In this document: piece by piece, positions 1 to 5,942 of the stretch
How the letters are laid out: each line of letters begins with the position of its first letter
How positions within the stretch are numbered: position 1 is the stretch's first letter
Position numbers and translations under genes: made by a program
Source: CALXCT01 sp964422185
Lineage (GTDB): Bacteria > Bacillota > Clostridia > Oscillospirales > Oscillospiraceae
Direction of reading: 5' to 3'
Length of the DNA stretch: 7,481 nucleotides
Assembly (NCBI GenBank): GCA_964422185.1
Contig: CAYRAG010000069.1
Coordinates: 1-7,481 of the forward strand
Notes under the pieces: model-generated
Databases searched by the model: none
What the model was told of the DNA's origin: nothing
The model's input: the letters and a program-made list of their open reading frames with translations, nothing else

Positions 1-1370
1 TTCACGATGCCGTTGGCGTCGATGTCGAAAGTGACCTCAATCTGAGGCACGCCGCGGCGGGCGGGCGCGATCTGATCCAGATAGAACCGGCCCAGCGTCT
101 TGTTGTACTGCGCCATCTCCCGCTCGCCCTGGAGGACATGAACCTCGACGGAGGTCTGGTTGTCCGCGGCGGTGGTGAAGATCTGGCTCTTCTTGGCGGG
201 GATGGTGGTGTTGCGCTCGATGAGCTTCGTCATCACGCCGCCCATGGTCTCAATGCCCAGGGACAGGGGCGTGACATCCAGAAGCAGCAGGCCCTTCACA
301 TCGCCCTTCAGCACGCCGCCCTGCAGCGCGGCGCCGATGGCGACGCACTCATCGGGGTTGATGCCCTTGAAGCCCTCCTTGCCGGTGAGCTTGCGGACCA
401 TATCCTGTACGGCGGGGATGCGGCTGGAGCCGCCCACCATCAGAACCTTGTTGATCTGGTTGCCGGACAGGCCGGCGTCGGACATGGCCTGGCGGACCGG
501 GCCCGCGGTGGCCTCCACCAGATGCGCGGTCAGCTGGTCGAACTTGGCGCGGGTCAGCGTCAGATCCAGATGCTTCGGGCCGGAGGCGTCCGCCGTGATA
601 TACGGCAGGTTGATGTTGGTGGAAGTGACGCCGGACAGCTCAATCTTCGCCTTCTCCGCCGCCTCTTTCAGGCGCTGCATGGCGACGCGGTCCGAGGTCA
701 GGTCGATGCCCTCCGTCTTCTTGAACTCGGCGGCCATCCAGTCCATGATGCACTTGTCGAAGTCGTCGCCGCCCAGGCGGTTGTTGCCGGCGGTGGCCAG
801 CACCTCAATGACGCCGTCGTCGATGTCCAGGATGGACACATCGAAAGTGCCGCCGCCCAGGTCGTACACCATGACCTTCTGGGACTCTTCCTTATCCACG
901 CCGTAGGCCAGAGCGGCCGCGGTGGGCTCGTTGATGATGCGTTTCACATCCAGACCCGCGATGCGGCCGGCGTCTTTCGTCGCCTGGCGCTGGGAGTCGG
1001 TGAAGTACGCGGGCACGGTGATGACGGCCTCGGTGACGGGCTCGCCCAGATACGCCTCCGCGTCCGCCTTCAGCTTCTGCAGGATCATGGCGCTGATCTC
1101 CTGGGGAGTGTAGTTCTTGCCGTCGATGTTCACCCGGTAGTTCGAGCCCATCTCGCGCTTGATGGACAGCACCGTGCGCTCGGGGTTCGTGATTGCCTGC
1201 CGTTTTGCCACCTGGCCCACCATGCGCTCGCCGTCCTTGGAGAACGCGACGACAGAGGGGGTGGTGCGGTTTCCTTCCGCGTTGGCGATGACGACGGCTT
1301 CGCCGCCCTCCATCACAGCCACGCAGCTATTGGTTGTGCCAAGGTCGATACCAATAATCTTGTTAGACAT
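1..1370 (-). CDS. dnaK: Molecular chaperone DnaK (Hsp70), C-terminus cut by window edge
   Basis: DnaK is the cytoplasmic ATP-dependent Hsp70 chaperone that binds unfolded segments and works with DnaJ and GrpE. Reading leftward from ATG 1370-1368 gives 456 codons before the window ends, about three quarters of a usual ~610-residue protein. The actin-like ATPase domain shows the phosphate-1 motif DLGTTNS (residues 9-15), VITVPAYF (116-123), NEPTAAALAYG (147-157), phosphate-2 DLGGGTFDVS (170-179) and the adenosine motif VGGSSRIP (312-319). The interdomain linker is LLLLDVTPLSLG (361-372), followed by the start of the beta substrate-binding domain. The ~24-residue insertion near residue 80 of proteobacterial DnaK is absent (KREMGSNYRV runs straight on), as is known for Gram-positive DnaK. 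A GGAGGT site ends 7 nt before the ATG. It is the third gene of the hrcA operon, 102 nt after grpE. The helical lid and any dnaJ lie outside the window. Confidence 0.98.
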   Translation of the reverse strand, partial: MSNKIIGIDLGTTNSCVAVMEGGEAVVIANAEGNRTTPSVVAFSKDGERMVGQVAKRQAITNPERTVLSIKREMGSNYRVNIDGKNYTPQEISAMILQKLKADAEAYLGEPVTEAVITVPAYFTDSQRQATKDAGRIAGLDVKRIINEPTAAALAYGVDKEESQKVMVYDLGGGTFDVSILDIDDGVIEVLATAGNNRLGGDDFDKCIMDWMAAEFKKTEGIDLTSDRVAMQRLKEAAEKAKIELSGVTSTNINLPYITADASGPKHLDLTLTRAKFDQLTAHLVEATAGPVRQAMSDAGLSGNQINKVLMVGGSSRIPAVQDMVRKLTGKEGFKGINPDECVAIGAALQGGVLKGDVKGLLLLDVTPLSLGIETMGGVMTKLIERNTTIPAKKSQIFTTAADNQTSVEVHVLQGEREMAQYNKTLGRFYLDQIAPARRGVPQIEVTFDIDANGIV

Positions 1371-1427
1371 TTTGCATACCTCCATTTATCAGAATAATTT
1401 TTACAAACGAAAGGAACTTATATGGAA

Positions 1428-1474
1428 AGCGGGATGCGGGCGGCGCATCTGCCCGCACATGCGGAAATCCCGCT
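1428..1474 (-). repeat. Two-stem hairpin between grpE and dnaK
   Basis: An outer 7-bp stem (1428-1434 with 1468-1474, AGCGGGA/TCCCGCT) encloses an inner 7-bp stem (1435-1441 with 1451-1457, TGCGGGC/GCCCGCA) and a 9-nt loop, with a 10-nt bulge on one side only. The outer arm overlaps the grpE stop codon (1473-1475). In the leftward transcript it is not followed by a U-tract, so it is not a standard terminator. A role in processing, partial attenuation or mRNA stability between grpE and dnaK is inferred. The repeat itself is seen directly. Confidence 0.6.
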
Positions 1475-2144
1475 AGTTTGCCACTTTCACCATGGCGCAC
1501 CGGATCACCCTGTCGCCCAGCTTAAAGCCGGTCTGGAAGACCTCCGCCACGGTGTTCTCGCCCAGATTCTCGTCCTCTTCATGCATTACGGCGTTGTGGT
1601 ACACGGGGTCAAAGGGCTGACCCTGCGCGTCGATGGTCTCCACGCCCAGCTTTTTGAACACCTCATTGAGCTGGTTCATGGTCATCTCCACGCCTTTTTT
1701 ATACGCGCTGTCCGAGGTCTCCTGCTTGAGTGCCCGCTCCAGGTTGTCGTACACCGGCAGCAGCGCCGCCACGGTGTCCGCCTTGGCGTTGGCCCAGGTG
1801 GCCTCTTTCTCTTTCTGGCTGCGCTTGCGGAAGTTGTCATACTCGGCGGCCAGACGCAGATACCGGTCGTCCTGGGCTTTCTTCTCGTCCTGCGCCGCGG
1901 CCAGCTGCGCCCTGACCTGCTCCAGCTCCTCCCGCAGGGCTTCCGCCTCTTTCCCGCCGGATTCGCCTTTGCCCTTTTTCCTGGATTTCTTTCCCTGCGC
2001 GGCTCCGCCGTCCTCCGGCGTCTGCTCCGCTTCGGTCTCCGGCTCCTTCGGCTCCTCCGGACTCTGCTGTGTCTCCGGTGTCTCCTGCTCCGGCTCCGCG
2101 GACTCCTGGCTCACCGGCTCTTTCTCTATCTCCTGATTCTCCAA
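1473..2144 (-). CDS. grpE: Nucleotide exchange factor GrpE
   Basis: GrpE is the homodimeric co-chaperone that releases ADP from DnaK. The 223-residue product has a very acidic, low-complexity N-terminus (residues 1-48, rich in E, P and Q), a short basic patch (52-59), and then a long helix of coiled-coil character (about 65-115) containing YLRLAAEYDNFRKRS. The C-terminal beta domain carries the family signature: FDPVYHNAV (178-186), then GFKLGDRVIR ending in VKVA (206-222). The start is TTG at 2144-2142. An AAGGAGGG site (2152-2159) lies 7 nt upstream and no ATG occurs until residue 154, so TTG is well supported. The gene follows the hrcA stop after 22 nt and is co-transcribed with it. Confidence 0.96.
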   Translation of the reverse strand: MENQEIEKEPVSQESAEPEQETPETQQSPEEPKEPETEAEQTPEDGGAAQGKKSRKKGKGESGGKEAEALREELEQVRAQLAAAQDEKKAQDDRYLRLAAEYDNFRKRSQKEKEATWANAKADTVAALLPVYDNLERALKQETSDSAYKKGVEMTMNQLNEVFKKLGVETIDAQGQPFDPVYHNAVMHEEDENLGENTVAEVFQTGFKLGDRVIRCAMVKVAN

Positions 2145-2166
2145 GGCCGAGCCCTCCTTTTCTCAC

Positions 2167-3240
2167 TTAAGTTTCGCCGCCCCCGGGGTTGTCCTTGGAG
2201 GGCAGCTCCCGGGTCGCGCTGGTATTTCCGAACAGCTGGCTCAGGTTCTCCGCGACACAGGACAGCTTGGCGGCCACTCTGGCGTAGTCCATCCGGGTGG
2301 GACCCACCACGCCGATGACCCCTTTCATGCCGTCCCCGATGTCGTAGCTGGCCAGCACCACACTGGTGTCTTTCAGCTCCTCCGCCACATTTTCCGGCCC
2401 GATGAGGATCTTCGTCCCGTCGTCGCCGCTCATGGCGGGCAGCGTCCCGCTCAGTTTGGAGCCGTCCGAGATATAGCTGAGCAGCTTCTGCGCCTTGCCC
2501 ACATCCTGGTATTCCGGGTGCTCCAGGATATGGCTGGCGCCGGCGGTGTGCACGGACTGGTTCTCCAGATCCTCCAGGCACTCCATGGCGAACGAGACGA
2601 CCAGGGAGATCATCCCGTACGCGGAGCCCGCCGCGTGCTCCGCCACCCGCATCAGCTCCGGCGTCAGCTCCTCCAGCGTCTTGCCGGTGAACGAGGCGTT
2701 GAGCAGCGTGTTGAGCAGCTGCAGCTGCGGCTCGGTCAGGTCGGTGGGCAGCCGGATGAGCTTGTTGCGCACCTGGTTGCTGTCGGTCATGATCACCACG
2801 ATGAACGAGCTCTCGTCCACCATGATCAGATCAAAGCGCCGGATGGTCACCCGCCGGGCCCCGCCGGTCATGGCGAACGCGGGGTAGTTTGTCAGCTGGG
2901 ACACCATCTTGCCGGCCTCGTCGATCACCCGATCCAGCTCCTGCATCTTGTTGTGCAGCGCCTCGTTGATCTGCCGGGTCTCCTCCATGGACAGCCGCTG
3001 CTCTTCCATCAGCTCGTTGACATAGAGGCGGTAGCCCTTGGGGGACGGCACGCGCCCGGCGGAGGTGTGGGGCTTTTCCAGATAGCCCTGCTCCTCCAGA
3101 TCCACCATCTCATTGCGGATGGTGGCCGAGGACAGGTTCAGCTCCGCGGCGATCGCCCTGGATCCCACCGGCTCCGCGGTGGCAATATAGTTCTCCACGA
3201 TGATGCGCATGATGCGCTTTTTCCGCTCCGAGAGATCCAC
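2167..3240 (-). CDS. hrcA: Heat-inducible transcription repressor HrcA
   Basis: HrcA is the dimeric repressor that binds CIRCE and loses activity when GroEL is busy with unfolded protein. The N-terminal winged helix-turn-helix reads SERKKRIMRIIVENYIATAE, then EPVGSRAIAAELNLSSATIR and NEMVDLEEQGYLEKPHTSAGR. The rest contains typical HrcA blocks such as LTNYPAFAMT and VGPTRMDYARV. The reading frame is open up to GTG 3267, but that GTG lies inside the CIRCE right arm, about 18 nt from the predicted transcription start, with no ribosome site. I prefer GTG 3240, which gives the family-like N-terminus M-D-L-S-E-R-K and 357 residues. A GGAGG (3253-3257) lies 12 nt upstream, a little far. GTG 3249 is a third option but has no usable spacing. 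It is the first gene of the operon, ahead of grpE. Function is certain; the exact start is about 75% sure. Confidence 0.95.
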   Translation of the reverse strand: MDLSERKKRIMRIIVENYIATAEPVGSRAIAAELNLSSATIRNEMVDLEEQGYLEKPHTSAGRVPSPKGYRLYVNELMEEQRLSMEETRQINEALHNKMQELDRVIDEAGKMVSQLTNYPAFAMTGGARRVTIRRFDLIMVDESSFIVVIMTDSNQVRNKLIRLPTDLTEPQLQLLNTLLNASFTGKTLEELTPELMRVAEHAAGSAYGMISLVVSFAMECLEDLENQSVHTAGASHILEHPEYQDVGKAQKLLSYISDGSKLSGTLPAMSGDDGTKILIGPENVAEELKDTSVVLASYDIGDGMKGVIGVVGPTRMDYARVAAKLSCVAENLSQLFGNTSATRELPSKDNPGGGET

Positions 3241-3260
3241 TGGCGACACCTTCCTCCGGT

Positions 3261-3287
3261 TTAGCACTCTATCGCTCTGAGTGCTAA
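3261..3287 (-). promoter_or_regulatory. CIRCE operator (HrcA binding site)
   Basis: TTAGCACTC (3261-3269), a 9-bp spacer (3270-3278) and GAGTGCTAA (3279-3287) match the CIRCE consensus at every arm position. It begins 4 bp after the predicted -10 box of the hrcA promoter, so it covers the expected transcription start and the first part of the 5' leader. HrcA bound here would block the hrcA-grpE-dnaK promoter, giving negative autoregulation. Confidence 0.98.
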
Positions 3288-3291
3288 TGAT

Positions 3292-3320
3292 AATTTACCA
3301 CCCCCACGGGAGAATGTCAA
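3292..3320 (-). promoter_or_regulatory. hrcA operon promoter, housekeeping sigma type
   Basis: On the minus strand, a perfect -35 TTGACA (3320-3315) is followed by a 17-bp spacer and -10 TAAATT (3297-3292, 4 of 6 consensus). Transcription would begin near 3285, inside CIRCE. AT-rich sequence just upstream (about 3328-3360, including AAATATTTTT) could act as an UP element. The position relative to CIRCE is what is known for HrcA-controlled operons. Confidence 0.85.
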
Positions 3321-3403
3321 TAGCAAAGGATGTAAATTAACTGTGAACGGAAAAATATTTGCATTGACGGTCTCGGTTTGCCAGATTTTGCATCCCCGTG
3401 CAC

Positions 3404-3458
3404 CGGGAGGAGCAAAAAAGAAGCAGCCCCCGCCTCCGGGCAAAATCCGGATCGGGGG
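3404..3458 (-). terminator. Rho-independent terminator reading leftward
   Basis: CCCCCG (3427-3432) pairs with CGGGGG (3453-3458), and inside it CCGG (3436-3439) pairs with CCGG (3447-3450) around a 7-nt loop. On the minus strand the hairpin is followed by CTGCTTCTTTTTT, a typical U-tract (T-run at 3414-3419). No U-tract follows on the plus strand. It would stop leftward transcription before the hrcA promoter, yet no minus-strand gene is visible to its right within the window. It may insulate the heat-shock operon, be left over from a former neighbour, or end an unrecognised minus-strand RNA. Confidence 0.7.
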
Positions 3459-3489
3459 TTCCCGGGCGCCGAAATTTCCGCGGGGCATC

Positions 3490-3518
3490 TTGAATGCCGG
3501 GGTGCGCTGTGGTACAAT
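3490..3518 (+). promoter_or_regulatory. Rightward promoter with extended -10, upstream of the exporter genes
   Basis: -35 TTGAAT (3490-3495, 4 of 6), a 17-bp spacer and -10 TACAAT (3513-3518, 5 of 6) preceded by TGG (3510-3512), which fits the TGn extended -10 motif. Transcription would start near 3525. The next plausible gene on this strand begins at 3977, so the transcript would carry a leader of about 450 nt. Confidence 0.7.
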
Positions 3519-3524
3519 GCACCC

Positions 3525-3976
3525 CGTGGAGTAACACCCGCGGCACGGGCGGAGGAAGACCCCATTCGGTACGGGACGGCGGCAGTTTACAGCGAGCAGA
3601 AATTTATCCGGCAGGCCGCCGGGAGACCCCTCAGGCAGGAGGTGAACGGAGGAGAGACAGCGCACGGAGCGGCACAGGATCACGCGGGGCGGGACGCCAT
3701 GGCCCCGTGCGGCCGTGAAGTGCGCCAGGCGTTCGTGTCAGAGTGTCACCCGCGCTCCGGAGAGGCGGACTGCGCCTTTCGCGGAGTCAGTACCGGCAGT
3801 GACTCTGTCTTTCGCACGGCAGCGCCGGGCGGATCGGTTCCGGCGGCCGGCCGGGGAGGGATCCGCTGTTCCCGCGCCGCGCACGGGCGGCCCGGAATCC
3901 GCCGCGGGAGAGACAGCGAGCCAGACTGCCTGTATTCTATACTGATTGCGGATCAGTGAATGGAGTAACTAACATT
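3525..3976 (+). other. Long GC-rich structured leader or unrecognised RNA, no protein gene seen
   Basis: About 450 bases lie between the promoter at 3490-3518 and the permease start. Open frames here encode Arg/Gly/Ala/Pro-rich sequence with no ribosome site, typical of GC-rich non-coding DNA. Stems seen by eye: CGGCGGC/GCCGCCG (3577-3583 with 3615-3621); an 8-bp stem 3683-3690 with 3702-3709 containing one G-U pair valid only in plus-strand RNA; GAGTCA/TGACTC (3784-3789 with 3800-3805); GCGGATC/GATCCGC (3829-3835 with 3860-3866), extendable by G-U. The 12-mer GGAGAGACAGCG occurs twice (3651-3662, 3907-3918). I looked for T-box, RNase P, tmRNA and glycine riboswitch signatures and found none. 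It could be a cis-regulatory leader, a free-standing RNA, or merely GC-rich spacer in which chance stems are common. Confidence 0.4.
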
Positions 3977-4744
3977 ATGATGCAGAAGTTTCTGAGATAC
4001 CGCTTCCTGTTCGAGGAACTGGTCAAGCGGGATTTCAAAAAGAAATACAAGCGGACCGTGCTGGGTATGGCGTGGAGCGTCCTGGCCCCGCTGCTACAGC
4101 TGCTGGTCATGGCAATGGTATTTACCCAGTTCTTCGGCCGCAACACCCCGCACTACATTATCTATGTATTCTGCGGAAACCTGGTCTTCTCGTACTTCAG
4201 CGAGGCGACGAAAGGCGGCATGCAGACCATCATGGGCAACGCGGGCATCTTCACGAAAGTCAATGTGCCCAAGTACCTGTTCCTGCTTTCCAAAAATGTC
4301 CAGGCCCTGATCAACTTCGGTCTGGTTCTGGTTGTGTTCTTTATCTTCGTGGCGTTTGACAGACTGGCGTTCACCTGGAAGTACATCTGCCTGCTGTTCC
4401 CGATTGTCTGTCTCATTCTGTTCAACGTCGGGGTGGGCATGATTCTCTCGGCGCTGTTCGTCTTCTTCCGGGACATCCAGTATCTCTACGATGTGTTCAC
4501 CATGCTGCTGATGTATATGTCAGCCATCTTCTATACCATAGACGGGTACAGCTACACGGTGCAGTGCCTGTTCCTCATCAATCCCGTCTATCTGTTTATC
4601 CGGTACTTCAGAAAAATTGTCATTGAGGCGACCATCCCCACCATCTGGTTCCACCTGCTGATGATTCTGGATGTGGTGATTGTCCTGGGAATCGGCTGTT
4701 GGATGTATAAGAAGTACAACACGAAGTTCCTGTATTATGTGTAA
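3977..4744 (+). CDS. ABC-2 type polysaccharide/teichoic-acid export permease (Wzm/TagG family)
   Basis: This is the membrane half of an ABC exporter that moves lipid-linked glycans (O-antigen, teichoic acid or other wall polymer) across the cytoplasmic membrane. The 255-residue product is of usual family length. The N-terminal amphipathic region (FLFEELVKRDFKKKYKRTVL, residues 10-29) is the hallmark of this family and precedes the first membrane span. About six hydrophobic segments follow: roughly 33-53, 60-75, 107-127, 137-162, 170-188 and 225-243. The loop with PVYLFIRYFRKIV (203-215) before the last span is also typical. I chose ATG 3977, because GGAG (3962-3965) lies 11 nt upstream and M-M-Q-K-F fits the family. 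The frame also contains GTG 3956 and ATG 3980. The ATPase gene follows after 14 nt, so the two form one operon. The substrate cannot be told from this sequence. Confidence 0.93.
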   Translation: MMQKFLRYRFLFEELVKRDFKKKYKRTVLGMAWSVLAPLLQLLVMAMVFTQFFGRNTPHYIIYVFCGNLVFSYFSEATKGGMQTIMGNAGIFTKVNVPKYLFLLSKNVQALINFGLVLVVFFIFVAFDRLAFTWKYICLLFPIVCLILFNVGVGMILSALFVFFRDIQYLYDVFTMLLMYMSAIFYTIDGYSYTVQCLFLINPVYLFIRYFRKIVIEATIPTIWFHLLMILDVVIVLGIGCWMYKKYNTKFLYYV

Positions 4745-4758
4745 GGAGGGCCGATCTT

Positions 4759-5541
4759 ATGAGTGTACTGCAGGTGCATGATGTCTCCATCCGGTATCTG
4801 TCCGGGGACTTTAAGGATATCGGCCTGAAAGAGTATGTCATGCGCCGTCTGACCAAGAACTACCACATCACCGAGTTCTGGGCGGATCGCCACATCACTT
4901 TCTCCCTGGAGCAGGGGGAGATGCTGGGGATCATCGGGTCGAACGGCGCGGGAAAGTCCACGCTGCTGAAAGTGATCTGCGGCATCATGGAGCCCACGGA
5001 GGGGTGGGTCAAACGAAAGGGCAGCATCGCCGCCCTGCTGGAGCTGGCCAGCGGATTCGACGGCGATCTGACCGTGCGGGAGAACACCTACCTGCGGGGC
5101 GCCATGCTGGGCTACACCCGGAAATTCATGGACGAGACCTACGACCAGATCATCGAGTTCGCGGAGCTGAAAGACTTTCAGGACAGGCCGTTCAAGCAGC
5201 TGTCCAGCGGCATGAAATCCCGCCTGGCGTTCTCCATCGCGTCCCTGGTGGATCCGGACATCCTCATTCTCGACGAGGTGCTGTCCGTCGGCGACGGCGC
5301 GTTCCGGAAGAAGAGCGAGGCGAAGATGCGGGAGATCATCGGCGGCGGCGCCACCACCATCCTGGTATCCCACTCCCTGGGCCAGATCCAGGAGATGTGC
5401 GACAGGGTGCTGTGGCTGGACAAGGGCAGGCAGATTGCGTTCGGAGAGACCGACATCCTCTGCGACCTCTACCAGCAGTTCCTGGACAAGAAGATCACGA
5501 CAGAGGAGGCCATGGCGGAGCTGGAGAAGACCCCAGCGTAG
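4759..5541 (+). CDS. ABC exporter ATP-binding protein (Wzt/TagH family, short form)
   Basis: This is the cytoplasmic ATPase that powers the preceding permease. The 260-residue protein shows Walker A GSNGAGKST (60-68), the family's ALLELASGF segment at the Q-loop position (91-100, without the usual Gln), signature LSSGM (148-152), Walker B ILILDE (168-173) with the Wzt-like continuation VLSVGD, and H-loop SHS (His205). The N-terminal stretch before Walker A (YLSGDFKDIGLKEYVMRRL) is the longer lead-in of polysaccharide exporters rather than a generic ABC protein. It ends about 25 residues after the core, so it lacks the C-terminal carbohydrate-binding domain of long Wzt and the extra C-terminal region of B. 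subtilis TagH. It should therefore act without recognising a terminal sugar cap. ATG 4759 is preceded by AAGGAGGG (4743-4750) at 8 nt. The stop is TAG; an inverted-repeat element begins 21 nt later. Confidence 0.95.
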   Translation: MSVLQVHDVSIRYLSGDFKDIGLKEYVMRRLTKNYHITEFWADRHITFSLEQGEMLGIIGSNGAGKSTLLKVICGIMEPTEGWVKRKGSIAALLELASGFDGDLTVRENTYLRGAMLGYTRKFMDETYDQIIEFAELKDFQDRPFKQLSSGMKSRLAFSIASLVDPDILILDEVLSVGDGAFRKKSEAKMREIIGGGATTILVSHSLGQIQEMCDRVLWLDKGRQIAFGETDILCDLYQQFLDKKITTEEAMAELEKTPA

Positions 5542-5561
5542 CCGGAGAAAAAGAAAAATGT

Positions 5562-5585
5562 GGTCAAAAAGTGTACTTTTTGACC
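5562..5585. repeat. Perfect 10-bp palindrome with 4-nt centre
   Basis: GGTCAAAAAG (5562-5571), TGTA, CTTTTTGACC (5576-5585). It is the left member of the inverted pair described at 5563-5723. In RNA it would form a stable hairpin 21 nt after the ATPase stop codon and might protect the 3' end of the exporter mRNA, but no U-tract follows it directly. Confidence 0.85.
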
Positions 5586-5723
5586 GTTCCAACACATTCG
5601 TCATAATAACATAGAACGGCGGGTTTCGCAAGATCTGTTTTTGATCTTTTTGCCGAAATTCCGGCCGAAACGGGGCGGATCCGGAGCGCGTTCCGGGTGC
5701 CTCCAAAAAGTACACTTATTGAC
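5563..5723. mobile_element. Possible small non-autonomous element (MITE-like) bounded by inverted repeats
   Basis: The left end 5563-5582 (GTCAAAAAGTGTACTTTTTG) and the reverse complement of the right end 5723-5704 agree at 19 of 20 bases, the only difference being A versus T at the sixth base. They point inward and enclose about 120 bp without a gene. Each end is itself nearly palindromic; the left one forms a perfect 10-bp stem (5562-5571 with 5576-5585) around TGTA. This would fit a solo remnant of an insertion sequence or a MITE placed just behind the exporter operon. I see no clear target-site duplication, and I do not recognise the family. The alternative is a pair of binding sites for a regulator. 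Confidence 0.4.
5630..5651 (+). terminator. Weak candidate terminator after the exporter operon
   Basis: AAGATC (5630-5635) pairs with GATCTT (5643-5648) around TGTTTTT, and a T-run extends to 5651. The stem is short and AT-rich, so termination would be inefficient. An outer CGGC (5617-5620) can also pair with GCCG (5652-5655). It is reported because it is the best stem plus U-tract between the exporter genes and the next gene. Confidence 0.3.
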
Positions 5724-5759
5724 AGGCGGCGCAGGCGAGGCCGCGGGATTTGAGCAGAT

Positions 5760-5793
5760 GAGAGCAGGTTTGCGCCGCCGTGAACCTGCTCTC
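5760..5793. repeat. 11-bp perfect inverted repeat in the intergenic region
   Basis: GAGAGCAGGTT (5760-5770) and AACCTGCTCTC (5783-5793) flank a 12-nt loop. It lies 150 bp upstream of the surface-protein start. No U-tract follows immediately on either strand, so it is not an obvious terminator. It could be an operator or a leader hairpin of the following gene. The rest of 5794-5942 holds only the ribosome site AAAGGA (5931-5936) and a small CCGC/GCGG hairpin (5914-5925). I find no convincing promoter there. Confidence 0.6.
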
Positions 5794-5942
5794 TCCGGGG
5801 CCGTATCTTCCATATTTTCCCAAGGCGGGGAACGGTTTCGTGATGATTTTGGAGTAAGGAGTGTGAGGTCGGCTTTCTTTTGGAGCGGAACAGTTCACTT
5901 CACAACACGGGGACGCCGCATTTGCGGTAGAAAGGACGCTTT

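Noticed and set aside
138..1397. Plus-strand open frame of 419 codons opposite dnaK
   Set aside because: It lies antisense to the unmistakable dnaK frame, and its His/Gly/Leu/Val-rich product is typical of the complement of a GC-rich gene. There is no ribosome site.
3261..3683. Minus-strand open frame of 140 codons upstream of hrcA
   Set aside because: It runs through the terminator, the hrcA promoter and CIRCE, so it is not a plausible gene.
3938..3943. -10-like TATACT just upstream of the permease
   Set aside because: No -35-like hexamer is present 16-18 bp upstream and there is no extended -10, so it is much weaker than the promoter at 3490-3518. It cannot be fully excluded.
3378..3959. 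Plus-strand open frame of 193 codons in the intergenic region (and shorter ones at 3494-3718 and 3715-3945)
   Set aside because: The products are Arg/Gly/Ala/Pro-rich without domain-like pattern, the promoter lies inside the frame, and no ribosome site precedes the starts.
3525..3976. Known RNA families in the leader: T-box, RNase P RNA, tmRNA, glycine riboswitch
   Set aside because: The T-box sequence (GGTGG-ACCGCG type), the RNase P core GAGGAAAGTCC, the tmRNA ends and the glycine CCGAAGG core are all missing. GGAGGAAGACCCC only superficially resembles RNase P.
4735..5715. Minus-strand open frame of 326 codons opposite the ATPase gene
   Set aside because: It is a shadow of the ABC ATPase, whose Walker A, signature and Walker B motifs fix the coding strand.
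5719..5724. TTGACA as a -35 box within the right inverted repeat
   Set aside because: The sequence 17 bp downstream is GC-rich with no -10 box.
5890..5942. Cyclic-di-GMP riboswitch-like sequence before the surface-protein gene
   Set aside because: Only a GGACGC fragment and a small hairpin are present. The conserved GEMM core and tetraloop receptor are absent.
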